Of a stretch of 64,000 bases of DNA, positions 29,501 to 37,950 are shown one piece after another (the first letter of the stretch is position 1; every line of letters starts with the position of its first letter). The notes beneath the pieces are model-generated. The model searched no databases, had not been told where the DNA came from, and worked only from the letters and a program-made list of their open reading frames with translations. A program made the position numbers and the translations under genes. This stretch comes from Flammeovirgaceae bacterium (GTDB lineage Bacteria > Bacteroidota > Bacteroidia > Cytophagales > Cyclobacteriaceae), in contig JABMNK010000052.1 of the NCBI GenBank assembly GCA_013204595.1, positions 23,865 to 87,864 of the forward strand, read 5' to 3'.

Positions 29501-29930
29501 CCTTGAAGGTATTTTGAATAAGTGATCTTTTATTAAGTACCTTTTCCACAAGGGCCTCAGGATAAGTGAGTACGATGTGATTTTTTGTATTCATGATGTG
29601 ATTTAATGTTTCCGATCGCTGCAGGATATTAGCGTTGTCAATTAAATCAAATTGATATGGGGTTTTGTATGAGGTAGGAAAAAGGGAGTAAGAACCTTTG
29701 TAGTTCAAATTGAATAGATCATTGATTAATAAGTTGGCTTCTTCTTTGTCATGAAGAATGACCAAAATGGGTCTATTGGTTTTTTTTGAAACGGCGAGTA
29801 GGTTGATCGCATCGGCGCTTCCAGACAATCCTTTTAATTTGATTTTAACAGGATTCTGGTCAATGGATGCCAAAAGCAAATTGAGTGCAGTATCATTTTC
29901 AAAAAGAGAGACAACGTCGTCTGGTACCAT
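26586..29930 (-). CDS. mfd: Transcription-repair coupling factor Mfd
   Basis: About 1114 residues. Mfd removes RNA polymerase stalled at lesions and recruits UvrA for excision repair. In order: N-terminal UvrB-like modules; RNAP-interaction domain near 430-510 (GDYVVHIDHGIARFAG); a RecG-like translocase with Walker A GDVGFGKTEIA (near 584), DEEQ box VIDEEQKFGV (near 686), TATPIPRTLHFSLMGARD, STNIIESGLDIPN and HQMRGRVGRS; and a C-terminal TRCF domain. The ATG at 29930 is chosen; the ORF track uses a TTG 24 bases upstream, which would add MPSHLNFF. A run of nine G (27717-27725, C on the coding strand) encodes Pro codons and is a slippage-prone spot, but the frame is intact. It is followed after 128 bp by the GldJ-like gene on the same strand. 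Confidence 0.96.
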   Translation of the reverse strand: MVPDDVVSLFENDTALNLLLASIDQNPVKIKLKGLSGSADAINLLAVSKKTNRPILVILHDKEEANLLINDLFNLNYKGSYSLFPTSYKTPYQFDLIDNANILQRSETLNHIMNTKNHIVLTYPEALVEKVLNKRSLIQNTFKASVGESVDVEFLSELFITYGFEGTDFVYEPGQFAVRGGIVDVYSYSSAFPYRLELFGNEIESIRQFDPESQLSRERVKEAMIMPNTQTRLLKEERISLLNYLPVNALIWIKDLRETEDIIARGFEKATHSFEEILKISNETKVIDSPELLFETPDTFTASIKNRTVIEFGKRSFLKTSIEIDFATKPQPSFNKNFELLAESLGQLQHEDFKILIFSDSDKQLERLVTIFEELNVGLHFIGIVAGLQAGFISENLKIACFTDHQIFDRIHRTNQKPKFNKKKALSLKELKSLHTGDYVVHIDHGIARFAGLDKISRNGNQQEVIRLVYRDDDLLYVSIHALHKISKYAGQEGTPPLTNKLGSKEWESKKSKVKSKVKDIAKELITLYAKRKTAPGFAFPKDTFLQAELESSFMYEDTPDQSLATADIKLDMERSHPMDRLICGDVGFGKTEIAIRAAFKAVNAGKQVAVLVPTTILALQHYQTFSKRLEDFPITIEFINRFKSTKDITLIKKKVTAGHIDILIGTHRIVNKDIVFKDLGLMVIDEEQKFGVKIKEQLKALRINVDAMTLTATPIPRTLHFSLMGARDLSIISTPPPNRVPVTTEVCEFSEELIRDAVSHELRRKGQVFFVHNRVGDIEKMANIIYKLVPDAKIGIAHGQMDGNKLEKVMVQFINGDFDVLVSTNIIESGLDIPNANTIIINRANMFGLSDLHQMRGRVGRSNTKAYCYLLTAPHATISADARKRLITLEEFSDLGDGFKVAMHDLDIRGAGNLLGSEQSGFINDLGFEMYHKILDETVLELKETEFSELFKDELINKTTIENFAKECVLETDLEILIPQEYVSNTSERLQLYNDLDTIDSEDGLAQLEKNILDKFGKIPAPVHELFKSVKLRWMGLTFGVDKIILKNNALKLNIENDKKDSYFQSKAFKAMISFAQSQPSRCKIKEHNNKLMISIDKIAGIDAALNIFSLLN

Positions 29931-30161
29931 GAAGAAGTTTAAATGGGAGGGCAAAATTAAAACTTTCCATGTCCAAAAAGGAAACCTTTTTCAAAATGAG
30001 CCGATTTTTACTGTTTTCAATGAAAAAAGGGAATAAATCAGGGCTATTTTCTATAATTAATAAAACAGTTGCGTATTTTTTGGCTAAAGCAGGGATTCTT
30101 AAATAAGAATGGATATTTTTAGATTGTTGTTTTGATTATCGCAAGAACTAATAATTTTAAA

Positions 30162-31655
30162 ATGCTCATTCAATCAGATAAAAAGCAAATAGAAGCCTTA
30201 GGCATGAGTGAGATTTCCGTTCAGGAACAATTGCGGGATTTCCAAGAGGGATTCCCCTCGGTAAAATTAATAAAACCGGCGTTACTCAATCAGGGGATTT
30301 TAACATTTGATCAGGCGGAATTAACGAAACTTATAAGGCTATATGAATCATCTTTAGCCGTTAAAAAAGTAGTCAAATTTGTTCCAGCCTCGGGCGCAGC
30401 AACGAGGATGTTTCAGGCACTTTTTGAATGTTTAGGGACGACGACGGAAGGATTAGGTTTGTCGTCCTTAGCGGTTCAAAATAAAGCGGTTCAAACTTTT
30501 TTTAAGCAGTTAAAGGATTTTGCCTTTTATGAAGAGCTGGAGCAGCTACTTATTAATAAGGGATTGTCAGTCGATGACCCGTTTCATATATTGAACTGTT
30601 TGTTAACAGCGCAGGGATTGAATTATGGGCAGCTGCCCAAGGGACTTATAAAATTCCATCGAGAGGATGGGATCCTACGCACTGCGACTGAAGAGCATAT
30701 TGTGGAGGCTTGTGCTTATGCATCGAGTGGCGCAGGAGAGGTATACTTGCATTTTACGGTATCTCAAGAACATCAAGAAAAATTTGAGGAACACGTGGCG
30801 ATCATTAAGGATACATACCAGACTAAGTATGGTGTCAAGATAGTCATAAACTATAGCCAGCAACAAAAAGCCACGGACACCATAGCCGTTGATCTGGAAA
30901 ATAATCCCGTTAGAAATCAACAAGGCGCCTTACTTTTTAGACCAGCAGGTCATGGTGCGTTGCTTGAAAATCTTAATGGGATTGAGGCTGACTTAATCTT
31001 TATAAAAAACATTGACAATGTTGTTCCAGATAGATTAAAATTTGAAACGATTAGATATAAGAAATTATTGGCGGGAACGCTACTCTCGTTTCAATCGGTA
31101 GCATTTGATTTGCTGAACATCCTAGAACAAGCGCCTACGGACCAGCAGGTCATCGAAATAAATGGCTGGGTTAGGGATCATTTAGGATATGTATCTGACG
31201 CGCCCTTAGATCGGAAGCAATTATTTGAAGTATTGAACCGACCTATGAGGGTTTGTGGGATGGTCAAGAGTGAAGGAAACCCTGGGGGAGGTCCGTTTTG
31301 GGTACAAAATAAGGAAGCTCGAACCCTACAAATTGTGGAAACGGCCCAAGTTAATTTTGAGCAGAAGGACCAAAAACAAATTTTTGAGGTAGCCACTCAT
31401 TTTAATCCAGTGGATATTGTCTGTGGGGTAAGAAACTTTCAAGGAATAAAATTTGATTTAATCAAATATCGAGACCCGAGTACGGGATTCATCACTCAAA
31501 AATCCAAAGACGGGAAACCTCTCAAGGCGTTAGAGCTTCCTGGACTTTGGAATGGGGCCATGGCTTCTTGGAATACTATTTTTGTAGAGGTTCCATTAAT
31601 CACGTTCAATCCAGTAAAATCGATTAATGACCTTTTGTTGCCTGAGCACGTATAA
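30162..31655 (+). CDS. DUF4301 family protein
   Basis: About 497 residues, matching DUF4301, a family largely confined to Bacteroidota and of unproven function. The recognisable stretch KFVPASGAATRMFQ (about 72-85) resembles a phosphate-binding loop, and the family has been thought nucleotidyltransferase-like; that role is inference. Other conserved-looking stretches are LLFRPAGHGALLENLN and GNPGGGPFWV. No signal peptide, so likely cytoplasmic. The ATG (MLIQSDKKQIEALG) is preferred over the TTG 30 bases upstream in the ORF track. It is divergent from mfd across about 230 bp. Confidence 0.85.
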   Translation: MLIQSDKKQIEALGMSEISVQEQLRDFQEGFPSVKLIKPALLNQGILTFDQAELTKLIRLYESSLAVKKVVKFVPASGAATRMFQALFECLGTTTEGLGLSSLAVQNKAVQTFFKQLKDFAFYEELEQLLINKGLSVDDPFHILNCLLTAQGLNYGQLPKGLIKFHREDGILRTATEEHIVEACAYASSGAGEVYLHFTVSQEHQEKFEEHVAIIKDTYQTKYGVKIVINYSQQQKATDTIAVDLENNPVRNQQGALLFRPAGHGALLENLNGIEADLIFIKNIDNVVPDRLKFETIRYKKLLAGTLLSFQSVAFDLLNILEQAPTDQQVIEINGWVRDHLGYVSDAPLDRKQLFEVLNRPMRVCGMVKSEGNPGGGPFWVQNKEARTLQIVETAQVNFEQKDQKQIFEVATHFNPVDIVCGVRNFQGIKFDLIKYRDPSTGFITQKSKDGKPLKALELPGLWNGAMASWNTIFVEVPLITFNPVKSINDLLLPEHV

Positions 31656-32059
31656 AATGAGGCAATAATTAATAATAAGAAAAGGACAAAATGGTACGCT
31701 AAGGCCATCTTTAACGACAGGAAAAGGACAGGAGAATTAACAGCTTCGGGACAAGCTAGACATTTTTGTAGCCAAAATATTAGTTAATGAAGCCTTAGGA
31801 AAGCAATTTTGTATGATATAGGGCGTTAAAGGCAACCTTGATGTTTTATGTGAGATAAGTAGGTAACAAGCTACCTTTGTTTAAATGACATGAAATGAAG
31901 TTAATAGGCGGATATCAGCATAGTCTATTTTGTTTTTGAATGAAGGACTAAAGAAAAGCTGCTTTTGTTTTCATCTCTTCGAGGAAAATTAATGGGTTTG
32001 GTACGCGTTTAAAATTTAATGGTTTAATCATTCTTTAGTCAATCGAGAAGCTCATTTTA
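31656..32059. other. Intergenic gap between DUF4301 and Wzi-like genes
   Basis: These 404 bp hold no gene I can support; the plus-strand ORF of the left-arm copy is a shadow of DUF4301. An inverted repeat AGGTA-ACAAGC-TACCT followed by TTTG (31860-31879) contains TACCTTTG, which fits the Bacteroidota -7 consensus TAnnTTTG, but no TTG lies at the expected -33 distance, so it is only a weak promoter candidate for the Wzi-like gene. Confidence 0.5.
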
Positions 32060-33664
32060 ATGAAGAAGCTCATTTTAATATTTTTACTTTTATGGATTAA
32101 TATTCATTTTAGCAGTGCGCAAATAGATGTGCCTGGTGACCTAGATAACGAATACTTTCGGTTGTTAGCGCTCAAAAATGAGCAGGTTACTCATTTGGGT
32201 TACTGGCCAACCATTGACCCCTTCGTAGATTCTTTGACTTGGTCTTTATGGGACCACCGATCCAAAGGGGATCAATTTAAGGAAGGACTTACTATTTTGA
32301 ACCCGGGGGCCAAAACACATATCAATTCCTCCTATGCTAGAGGATTTAACGATGGTCCGGTTTGGAAGGGAAAAGGAATAACCCAAGAAGTTAACTTTGG
32401 CCTGAGATGGAAAAAAAATAGACTTTCAGTTATGTTTGTTCCAAATATTTTTTACTCCCAAAACCTACCTTTTGAACTTGCAACGCAAATAAAGGATGAT
32501 GTAAGTCCGTTTTCGTATCAATTTGCAAACAAATTTGCCGTTTCTTATCGGGTCGATTGGGTTCAACGATACGGGGATAATGCGTTCGTAAATTTTCATC
32601 CAGGACAATCCGAAATTCGGTATCAAGATCGACTATGGACGGTCGGAGTTGGCACACAAAATTTCAAATGGGGACCATCAATATTGAACCCAATAATTTT
32701 AAGTAGAAATGCGGGTGGATTTCCTAGTTTGGACATTGGTACGTCACGACCGATAAAAATGTATTTCAAGGACATAGATTTAGGTACAATTGACACAAAA
32801 ATTCTTTTAGGTCGGCTTTCGGAATCTAACTATTTTGATAGTTTTCCAGAGAATGACAAGCGCTTTTTTACAGGGATGTCAATTGGCTATAGTTTGCCAT
32901 TTTTATCAAATCTTGTTTTGGGATTCAACAAAGTTTTATACAAACAAGAGCAATATTTTACGCCAGTCGATTTGGCGGCATGGTTTTGGATTTTTGATAA
33001 TGGCATAATGGTCGATTCTGTTCAAACAAGGGATACATTTGATCAATTGTCCTCAGTGTTTCTTGACTGGAAATTTCAAGAAGTCGATTTGAGAGTCTAC
33101 TTGGAGTGGGCGCGTAATGATTTTAGTGGTGGGTGGTGGTCACTGACCATGGAACCCGAGCATAGTCGAGCCTACACCATAGGTCTTGAAAAGGTTTTTG
33201 ATTTAGCGCGAAAGAAATACTTTTTGTTTATGTTGGAACATTCCAATCTTGTAAGGAGTCAAAGTTGGCGTTATCGTGCCAGTCCAGTCTACTATCAGCA
33301 CATAATTATAGATCAAGGATATACGCATCAGGGACAACTATTGGGGGCAGGAATTGGAGGAGGATCGATGAGTCAATTCATAGGGATGAGTGTATATGAC
33401 CAAAAGAGACTGTATGGGATAGACTTCCAGGTGATAAGATTTGACGATGATTATTATTCAGAAATGGACCTAGGGTGGAGTCAGCGCCCTCTTTACTTGA
33501 GACATCAAAACGAATTTAATCTAGGTTTTAAGTATCAAAGAGAATATGAAAATTGGGCCATAGGAGCAAAAATGATCAATAGTTTTTTTGCGAATCGATA
33601 TTATGTGTGGGATGACAGAAAATATAATTTGTCGTTAAATATTCAGTTTAAATATTTCCTGTGA
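32060..33664 (+). CDS. Capsule assembly Wzi-like outer-membrane beta-barrel protein
   Basis: A 534-residue exported protein. Signal peptide MKKLILIFLLLWINIHFSSAQ is followed by many alternating aromatic/polar strands and a C-terminal aromatic residue pattern typical of an outer-membrane barrel. The block WGPSILNPIILSRNAGGFPSL (about 215-235) is the signature I associate with Wzi-family proteins, which help anchor capsule at the cell surface in enterobacteria; in Bacteroidota the family is widespread without proven capsule linkage. No capsule biosynthesis genes are nearby. An 18-bp tandem repeat (AGAAGCTCATTTTAAT core) spans the start codon. It ends convergently with the metalloprotease gene. 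Confidence 0.82.
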   Translation: MKKLILIFLLLWINIHFSSAQIDVPGDLDNEYFRLLALKNEQVTHLGYWPTIDPFVDSLTWSLWDHRSKGDQFKEGLTILNPGAKTHINSSYARGFNDGPVWKGKGITQEVNFGLRWKKNRLSVMFVPNIFYSQNLPFELATQIKDDVSPFSYQFANKFAVSYRVDWVQRYGDNAFVNFHPGQSEIRYQDRLWTVGVGTQNFKWGPSILNPIILSRNAGGFPSLDIGTSRPIKMYFKDIDLGTIDTKILLGRLSESNYFDSFPENDKRFFTGMSIGYSLPFLSNLVLGFNKVLYKQEQYFTPVDLAAWFWIFDNGIMVDSVQTRDTFDQLSSVFLDWKFQEVDLRVYLEWARNDFSGGWWSLTMEPEHSRAYTIGLEKVFDLARKKYFLFMLEHSNLVRSQSWRYRASPVYYQHIIIDQGYTHQGQLLGAGIGGGSMSQFIGMSVYDQKRLYGIDFQVIRFDDDYYSEMDLGWSQRPLYLRHQNEFNLGFKYQREYENWAIGAKMINSFFANRYYVWDDRKYNLSLNIQFKYFL

Positions 33665-33748
33665 TGCGCTTAAGGGACTCTTCACCTCTTATTTCCTTTC
33701 ATAAAAAGACAAGTATCATTCCGATTTGTCCAAAACAAGAAACATAGA

Positions 33749-36226
33749 TCAGTATGCTGCGCCACAATAATTCAAGAAATCTTCATCCTGTCCAATGGGG
33801 GACCCATCGGGTGCTTTAAGTGGATTGGGGAAGGTAATCTCGCCAGGCGCTTCTAGCCAAGCATCAATAGTTGAACTTATTCTGGCATAGTGGGCAGCAT
33901 CTTCTGAATTGGAGGCCTTTGTCAGTTTGCAGTATGCAGAAAGGTCGTTTAGGGTTGCTTCAGTTATGGATTGAACATCCGTTTGAGCATTTGTATTTAC
34001 TCTCAAGTGCATCAGTTTCTCCACTACTTGCCATTCTACTATTCGCTGAATCGCACGTTCTTCTGGATTATTATTTGGTTTTTTCCATGTTTGCGCTAAT
34101 AGGAGGTTGAGCACTTTACTTAAGCCCGGTTGATTGGCATCTAAATCGTTGTACATGACCAATCGATTGGCCCTTTCTGCATTTAATAGAAAGGTAAGAG
34201 ACATTTCGGCGGCAGTTTCAACGGCCGAATAGTAGTCAAAAACAGGGCCAGTTTTGCTGATAAATGATTCTCGGCCTCTATTATATCCAGGAGCTTTGGG
34301 TGGAATTTGGATGAGAAGCTTTTTGGGGAGCATTAACGCCTTGGGTTGAAGTGTATTGATCAGTGCCTGTAATGCATCTATTTGAAGGGAGGGATCCAAT
34401 AGCGCTGTTTTTAATTGATCATCTCCTTTCACGGAATAGGTATAATCCAGCCCTCCGATCACCTTTGATGCGGCCTCAATTTGATAGCGATGAAAAAGAT
34501 ACATGGGAACCAATATTTCTTCCAATGAAGAATAGGGTTCGCCTTTTGGTAAACTATTGTCGGATAGATTGAGTAGTACTTTTTCTCTGACAGCCATCAT
34601 GCGATTGAGTTCATTCGTCGCTGAAGCGCCACCATCCCAAAGATGGGCAACAGGATGTGCGCCATTGGCAGCTCTTGCATCTCGATCTGTTATGTAGAGG
34701 AGGCCCTCTCGATGAGCGGTTTTAATAATTTCATTTAATGCAGACGATTCGTCGGTACCTTTTGTGAATTGGGTATAGCCAAATTTTATAGCTGCAATGT
34801 CCCACTCGCCAATATTAATATCGTAAGCATCCGACAAATCGATTTCACCGGCAGAAGTTAATTTTACCAATGGGTGCGGGTAATCCATGACAGAGGCGCG
34901 GTTGTTACTGCTGGCCGCATAATTGTGCATAATACCAAGGGTATGGCCAACCTCATGAGCAGCCAATTGTCGCAATCTAGCCAAGACTAGGGCCATTAAT
35001 GGGCCATTGCTTTGGCTGTATTCATTCAATAGTCCCTGGGCAATTAGAAAATCCTGTCGCACTCTTAATGAGCCAAGACTCACTTGACCTTTGATGATTT
35101 CACCTGTACGGGGATCCACGACAGAGCTTCCATAAGACCAACCGCGGGTAGATCTATGTACCCATTGAATCATGTTGTAGCGAATGTCCATTGGATGCGC
35201 CCCAATGGGTAGCAATTTTACCTGGAAGGCATTTATAAAACCAGCGGCTTCAAATGCTTGATTCCACCATTGTGCACCTTCCATGAGGGCAGATCGAATA
35301 GGTTCGGGCGCACCTCTATCCAGATAATAGATAATGGGTTCGATTACTTCGGATTTTTCGAATTCAGGATTCAATTTTTCTAGGCGATGTCTAGCAATAA
35401 AGCGTTTTACAAGAGAGGAGGCTACGGGAGTGGCATAATCTTGAAAGGAGATATTATAGAAGCCACTTCTGGGATCAAAATCCCTAGGCACATATTTGTC
35501 GTCAGGAAGCTGAATGAAAGAATGATGGGTACGAACGGTTACTGCGTCGGCGGAAGGGGCAACGGAGCGAATATAGGCACCTATGGGCTCACCGGTAAAC
35601 GTGAGCGTTGCTTCAAATTCAGTGTTTTGCGGAAAGTTCATTATGTTGGGCTGATGCAATGCGGACCTGGTAGGGTCAATTTTATAATTACCTTGCTTGG
35701 TCTGTGCTAGCCTGTTAGAAATACGGTGGGAATCTCTGAGCAGAAAATCCGAAAGGTCAATTAAATAATGGGTGTCATTTTGAGCGACAATAGAAAATCC
35801 CCAAAGGATAGAGGAGGCGAATGCTTCTTGAACAGACTTGACTTCGTCAGGATTTTGGCTAACGGCCCGATAGTCCTGATTTGGTTGCATCAACATTAAT
35901 TTTTGGCCATGTTTCTCAAATCGTACAATTCTTTCATTGCCTAGTTGACCGCGATCAAGCCCAATATCATTTGAGCCAATCCCAGCAGCAAGGGAGTTTA
36001 CATAAAGAAAATCACGACCATTAAGGTCAATCTCTAAGTACAATTTGTCTTTGGCATCATCATAAAAATAATTGAAATAACCCTCGGTGCGTGTCATTGC
36101 ATTAGTAAAAGCAGCAATCGAATGGGAAGTGGGTGCAGAAGGACTATTTTTGGAAGAACCTTTTTTCTGGGCAGACGCTCCAGAGAGACACGTAGCGATA
36201 ATTAATCCAAGTAGTATTTTTCTCAT
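33749..36226 (-). CDS. Zinc-dependent metalloprotease, DUF5117/DUF5118 type
   Basis: About 825 residues with signal peptide MRKILLGLIIATCLSGASAQ. An N-terminal DUF5118/DUF5117-like region (EGYFNYFYDDAKDKLYLEI, VNSLAAGIGSNDIGLDRGQLG) precedes the catalytic domain with HEVGHTLGIMHN (near residues 422-433), a metzincin-type HExxHxxGxxH motif, and a downstream Met-turn-like SVMDYPHP. The family is common in Bacteroidota; substrates are unknown. The start is placed at the ATG before the signal peptide, 22 codons inside the ORF-track TTG start. Divergent from the 2H phosphoesterase gene with about 70 bp between starts. Confidence 0.9.
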   Translation of the reverse strand: MRKILLGLIIATCLSGASAQKKGSSKNSPSAPTSHSIAAFTNAMTRTEGYFNYFYDDAKDKLYLEIDLNGRDFLYVNSLAAGIGSNDIGLDRGQLGNERIVRFEKHGQKLMLMQPNQDYRAVSQNPDEVKSVQEAFASSILWGFSIVAQNDTHYLIDLSDFLLRDSHRISNRLAQTKQGNYKIDPTRSALHQPNIMNFPQNTEFEATLTFTGEPIGAYIRSVAPSADAVTVRTHHSFIQLPDDKYVPRDFDPRSGFYNISFQDYATPVASSLVKRFIARHRLEKLNPEFEKSEVIEPIIYYLDRGAPEPIRSALMEGAQWWNQAFEAAGFINAFQVKLLPIGAHPMDIRYNMIQWVHRSTRGWSYGSSVVDPRTGEIIKGQVSLGSLRVRQDFLIAQGLLNEYSQSNGPLMALVLARLRQLAAHEVGHTLGIMHNYAASSNNRASVMDYPHPLVKLTSAGEIDLSDAYDINIGEWDIAAIKFGYTQFTKGTDESSALNEIIKTAHREGLLYITDRDARAANGAHPVAHLWDGGASATNELNRMMAVREKVLLNLSDNSLPKGEPYSSLEEILVPMYLFHRYQIEAASKVIGGLDYTYSVKGDDQLKTALLDPSLQIDALQALINTLQPKALMLPKKLLIQIPPKAPGYNRGRESFISKTGPVFDYYSAVETAAEMSLTFLLNAERANRLVMYNDLDANQPGLSKVLNLLLAQTWKKPNNNPEERAIQRIVEWQVVEKLMHLRVNTNAQTDVQSITEATLNDLSAYCKLTKASNSEDAAHYARISSTIDAWLEAPGEITFPNPLKAPDGSPIGQDEDFLNYCGAAY

Positions 36227-36294
36227 TTCTTTGTATTTTGAGTAATAAAAGGTTTCTTTAATCAGAAAGTTATTAAATATAGCGAGAAGCAATT

Positions 36295-36843
36295 TTGGAG
36301 GACTTATTTTTTATTGCAGTGGTACTACCTCAGGATATTCGGAAAGAAGTAATGGTTCTTAAAAAAATTGTTTCCGAGAACTATCACTCACATCATGCCA
36401 TGAAGTCACCACCTCATATTACCCTTCACATGCCCTTCAAGTGGAAAATTAACAAGAAACAAAGTCTCACAGAAGGATTAGGTCAATTGGTTCAAGAATT
36501 ATCACCATTCGAATTGAATTTAAAGAATTTTGGGTGTTTTGAGCCGCGTGTTATCTTTGTCAATGTCCAGGAAACCGAACCGCTAAACAAATTACAAAAG
36601 CAGGTGGCCCTATTCATGAAGAAAGGGAATGTTTTCAATGAAGCGTATAAAAATCAAGCCTTTCATCCACATGTTACGATTGCTTTTCGCGATTTGAAAA
36701 GGGCTATTTTTGTTGAGGCATGGGATTTTTTTCAAACGCAATCCTTTGATAGACAGTTTTCAGTAAATGGGATTTCGCTGTTAAAGCATGATGGCGTCCA
36801 ATGGGAAGAGACAGATGTCTTTCACTTTAATGTTACCAGCTAA
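36295..36843 (+). CDS. 2'-5' RNA ligase / 2H phosphoesterase family protein
   Basis: A 182-residue cytoplasmic protein with the two diagnostic HxTx motifs, HITL (41-44) and HVTI (125-128), spaced as in the LigT/2H superfamily, which act as cyclic phosphodiesterases or 2'-5' RNA ligases. The substrate here is unknown. The only start giving a normal N-terminus is TTG (MEDLFFIAVVLP). A GGAGG sequence overlaps this start region, which is unusual, so a start a few codons further in is possible. Its last 11 bases overlap the end of the convergent DUF6702 gene. Confidence 0.85.
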   Translation: MEDLFFIAVVLPQDIRKEVMVLKKIVSENYHSHHAMKSPPHITLHMPFKWKINKKQSLTEGLGQLVQELSPFELNLKNFGCFEPRVIFVNVQETEPLNKLQKQVALFMKKGNVFNEAYKNQAFHPHVTIAFRDLKRAIFVEAWDFFQTQSFDRQFSVNGISLLKHDGVQWEETDVFHFNVTS

Positions 36844-37315
36844 CAGTTGCTATTGCTTTTTTGGGATATAACCGCAGGCTCTTGACCACGCCATCTTTTC
36901 GAACATGAACTAAATTGTCTTGGTCGTCAAATGCCAAAAACAAAAGTTCATTTGAAATGGTCATTTCTAGGAATGGTTTCATTTTTTCGTATTCTAAATA
37001 ACACCACAGGGCGTCGTTTTCAATTTCACTCCCCAGAAAAACCAAGTTGATCTTTTCCTCTTGGACACTAACGCCAAATTTATCAGTAAAATATTGTTCC
37101 ATTGTGTGATTTAATGTCGTGGGGTCTATTTGGCTAATGTCCAATTGAGGATTTTTGGAATAGATTTTTAGTTCCTTTTCTAAATCATCCAAAAACAGTC
37201 GAACACTTATTTTGAGATGTTTATCATCAGAATTGTACACCACATCACAAACACTGACATGAAATGCATGCAGAAGGTATACTTTAGCAATAAGAATGAA
37301 TAGTGTGTAATGCAT
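36833..37315 (-). CDS. DUF6702 family exported protein
   Basis: A 160-residue protein with a hydrophobic N-terminus (MHYTLFILIAKVYLLHA) followed directly by FHVSVCDVVYN, which resembles the start of the mature domain in DUF6702, a small periplasmic Bacteroidota family of unknown function often found near M1 peptidases (recalled). The lack of basic residues at the very N-terminus makes the signal peptide atypical. It is divergent from HupE/UreJ: its ATG (37315) and a possible ATG of the other gene (37310) form the face-to-face hexamer ATGCAT. Confidence 0.75.
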   Translation of the reverse strand: MHYTLFILIAKVYLLHAFHVSVCDVVYNSDDKHLKISVRLFLDDLEKELKIYSKNPQLDISQIDPTTLNHTMEQYFTDKFGVSVQEEKINLVFLGSEIENDALWCYLEYEKMKPFLEMTISNELLFLAFDDQDNLVHVRKDGVVKSLRLYPKKAIATVSW

Positions 37316-37339
37316 GCTGATTTATTTAACAATAAGTTA

Positions 37340-37936
37340 ATGACAGAATTTATAATATATTTTGAATTAGGACTTTACCATATTCTGGATTTTGCAGGCT
37401 ACGATCATATGCTTTTTGTAGTTGCAATATCGGCATTGTATTTGGCAAGTGATTGGCGTAAAATTTTAATTTTGGTAACAGCCTTTACCTTTGGCCATAG
37501 CATTACGCTTGCGATGGCAACATTCGATTTGGTCAATGTTGATTCGGATCTTATAGAATTTTTAATTCCGTTGACGATTCTGATTACAGCGGGATCTAAT
37601 TTGTTCACTAGAGACCGCAATAGATATATTCCTTCGACAAGAAAGGTATCTCTTAATTATCTGTATGCTGGGTTTTTTGGTACCATTCATGGGTTTGGAT
37701 TCTCTAATTATTTGAAGGCAATCCTGGGTAGGGACACAGCGATAATAAAACAATTATTGGCATTTAATTTGGGCTTAGAGGTCGGACAGATCGTGGTAAT
37801 GATTTTTTTTCTGATCATAAGTGCATTTTTTGTTGGCTTATTTGGAGTAGATCGACGTGATTGGAAAATCATCATTTCCTCCATAATTATAGGCATCACT
37901 TTTGTTTTAATGATCGAAGCCAGATTTTGGATTTAA
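37340..37936 (+). CDS. HupE/UreJ family membrane protein
   Basis: About 198 residues with six or so hydrophobic segments. HupE/UreJ signatures are visible: GYDHMLFVVAISALY near the N-terminus, FTFGHSITLAMA in the second or third helix, and GTIHGFGFSNYL later. Family members are proposed nickel/cobalt permeases, but Bacteroidota members occur without hydrogenase or urease genes, and none is seen here, so the substrate is open. The MTEF start is chosen because the upstream ATG at 37310 would overlap the divergent DUF6702 start. The M1 peptidase starts 14 bases downstream, suggesting one transcript. Confidence 0.82.
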   Translation: MTEFIIYFELGLYHILDFAGYDHMLFVVAISALYLASDWRKILILVTAFTFGHSITLAMATFDLVNVDSDLIEFLIPLTILITAGSNLFTRDRNRYIPSTRKVSLNYLYAGFFGTIHGFGFSNYLKAILGRDTAIIKQLLAFNLGLEVGQIVVMIFFLIISAFFVGLFGVDRRDWKIIISSIIIGITFVLMIEARFWI

Positions 37937-37950
37937 TTTAATACTTGAAT

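Noticed and set aside
31860-31879. Promoter with TACCTTTG for the Wzi-like gene
   Set aside because: The -7 element fits but there is no TTG at the expected -33 spacing; mentioned only in the gap entry.
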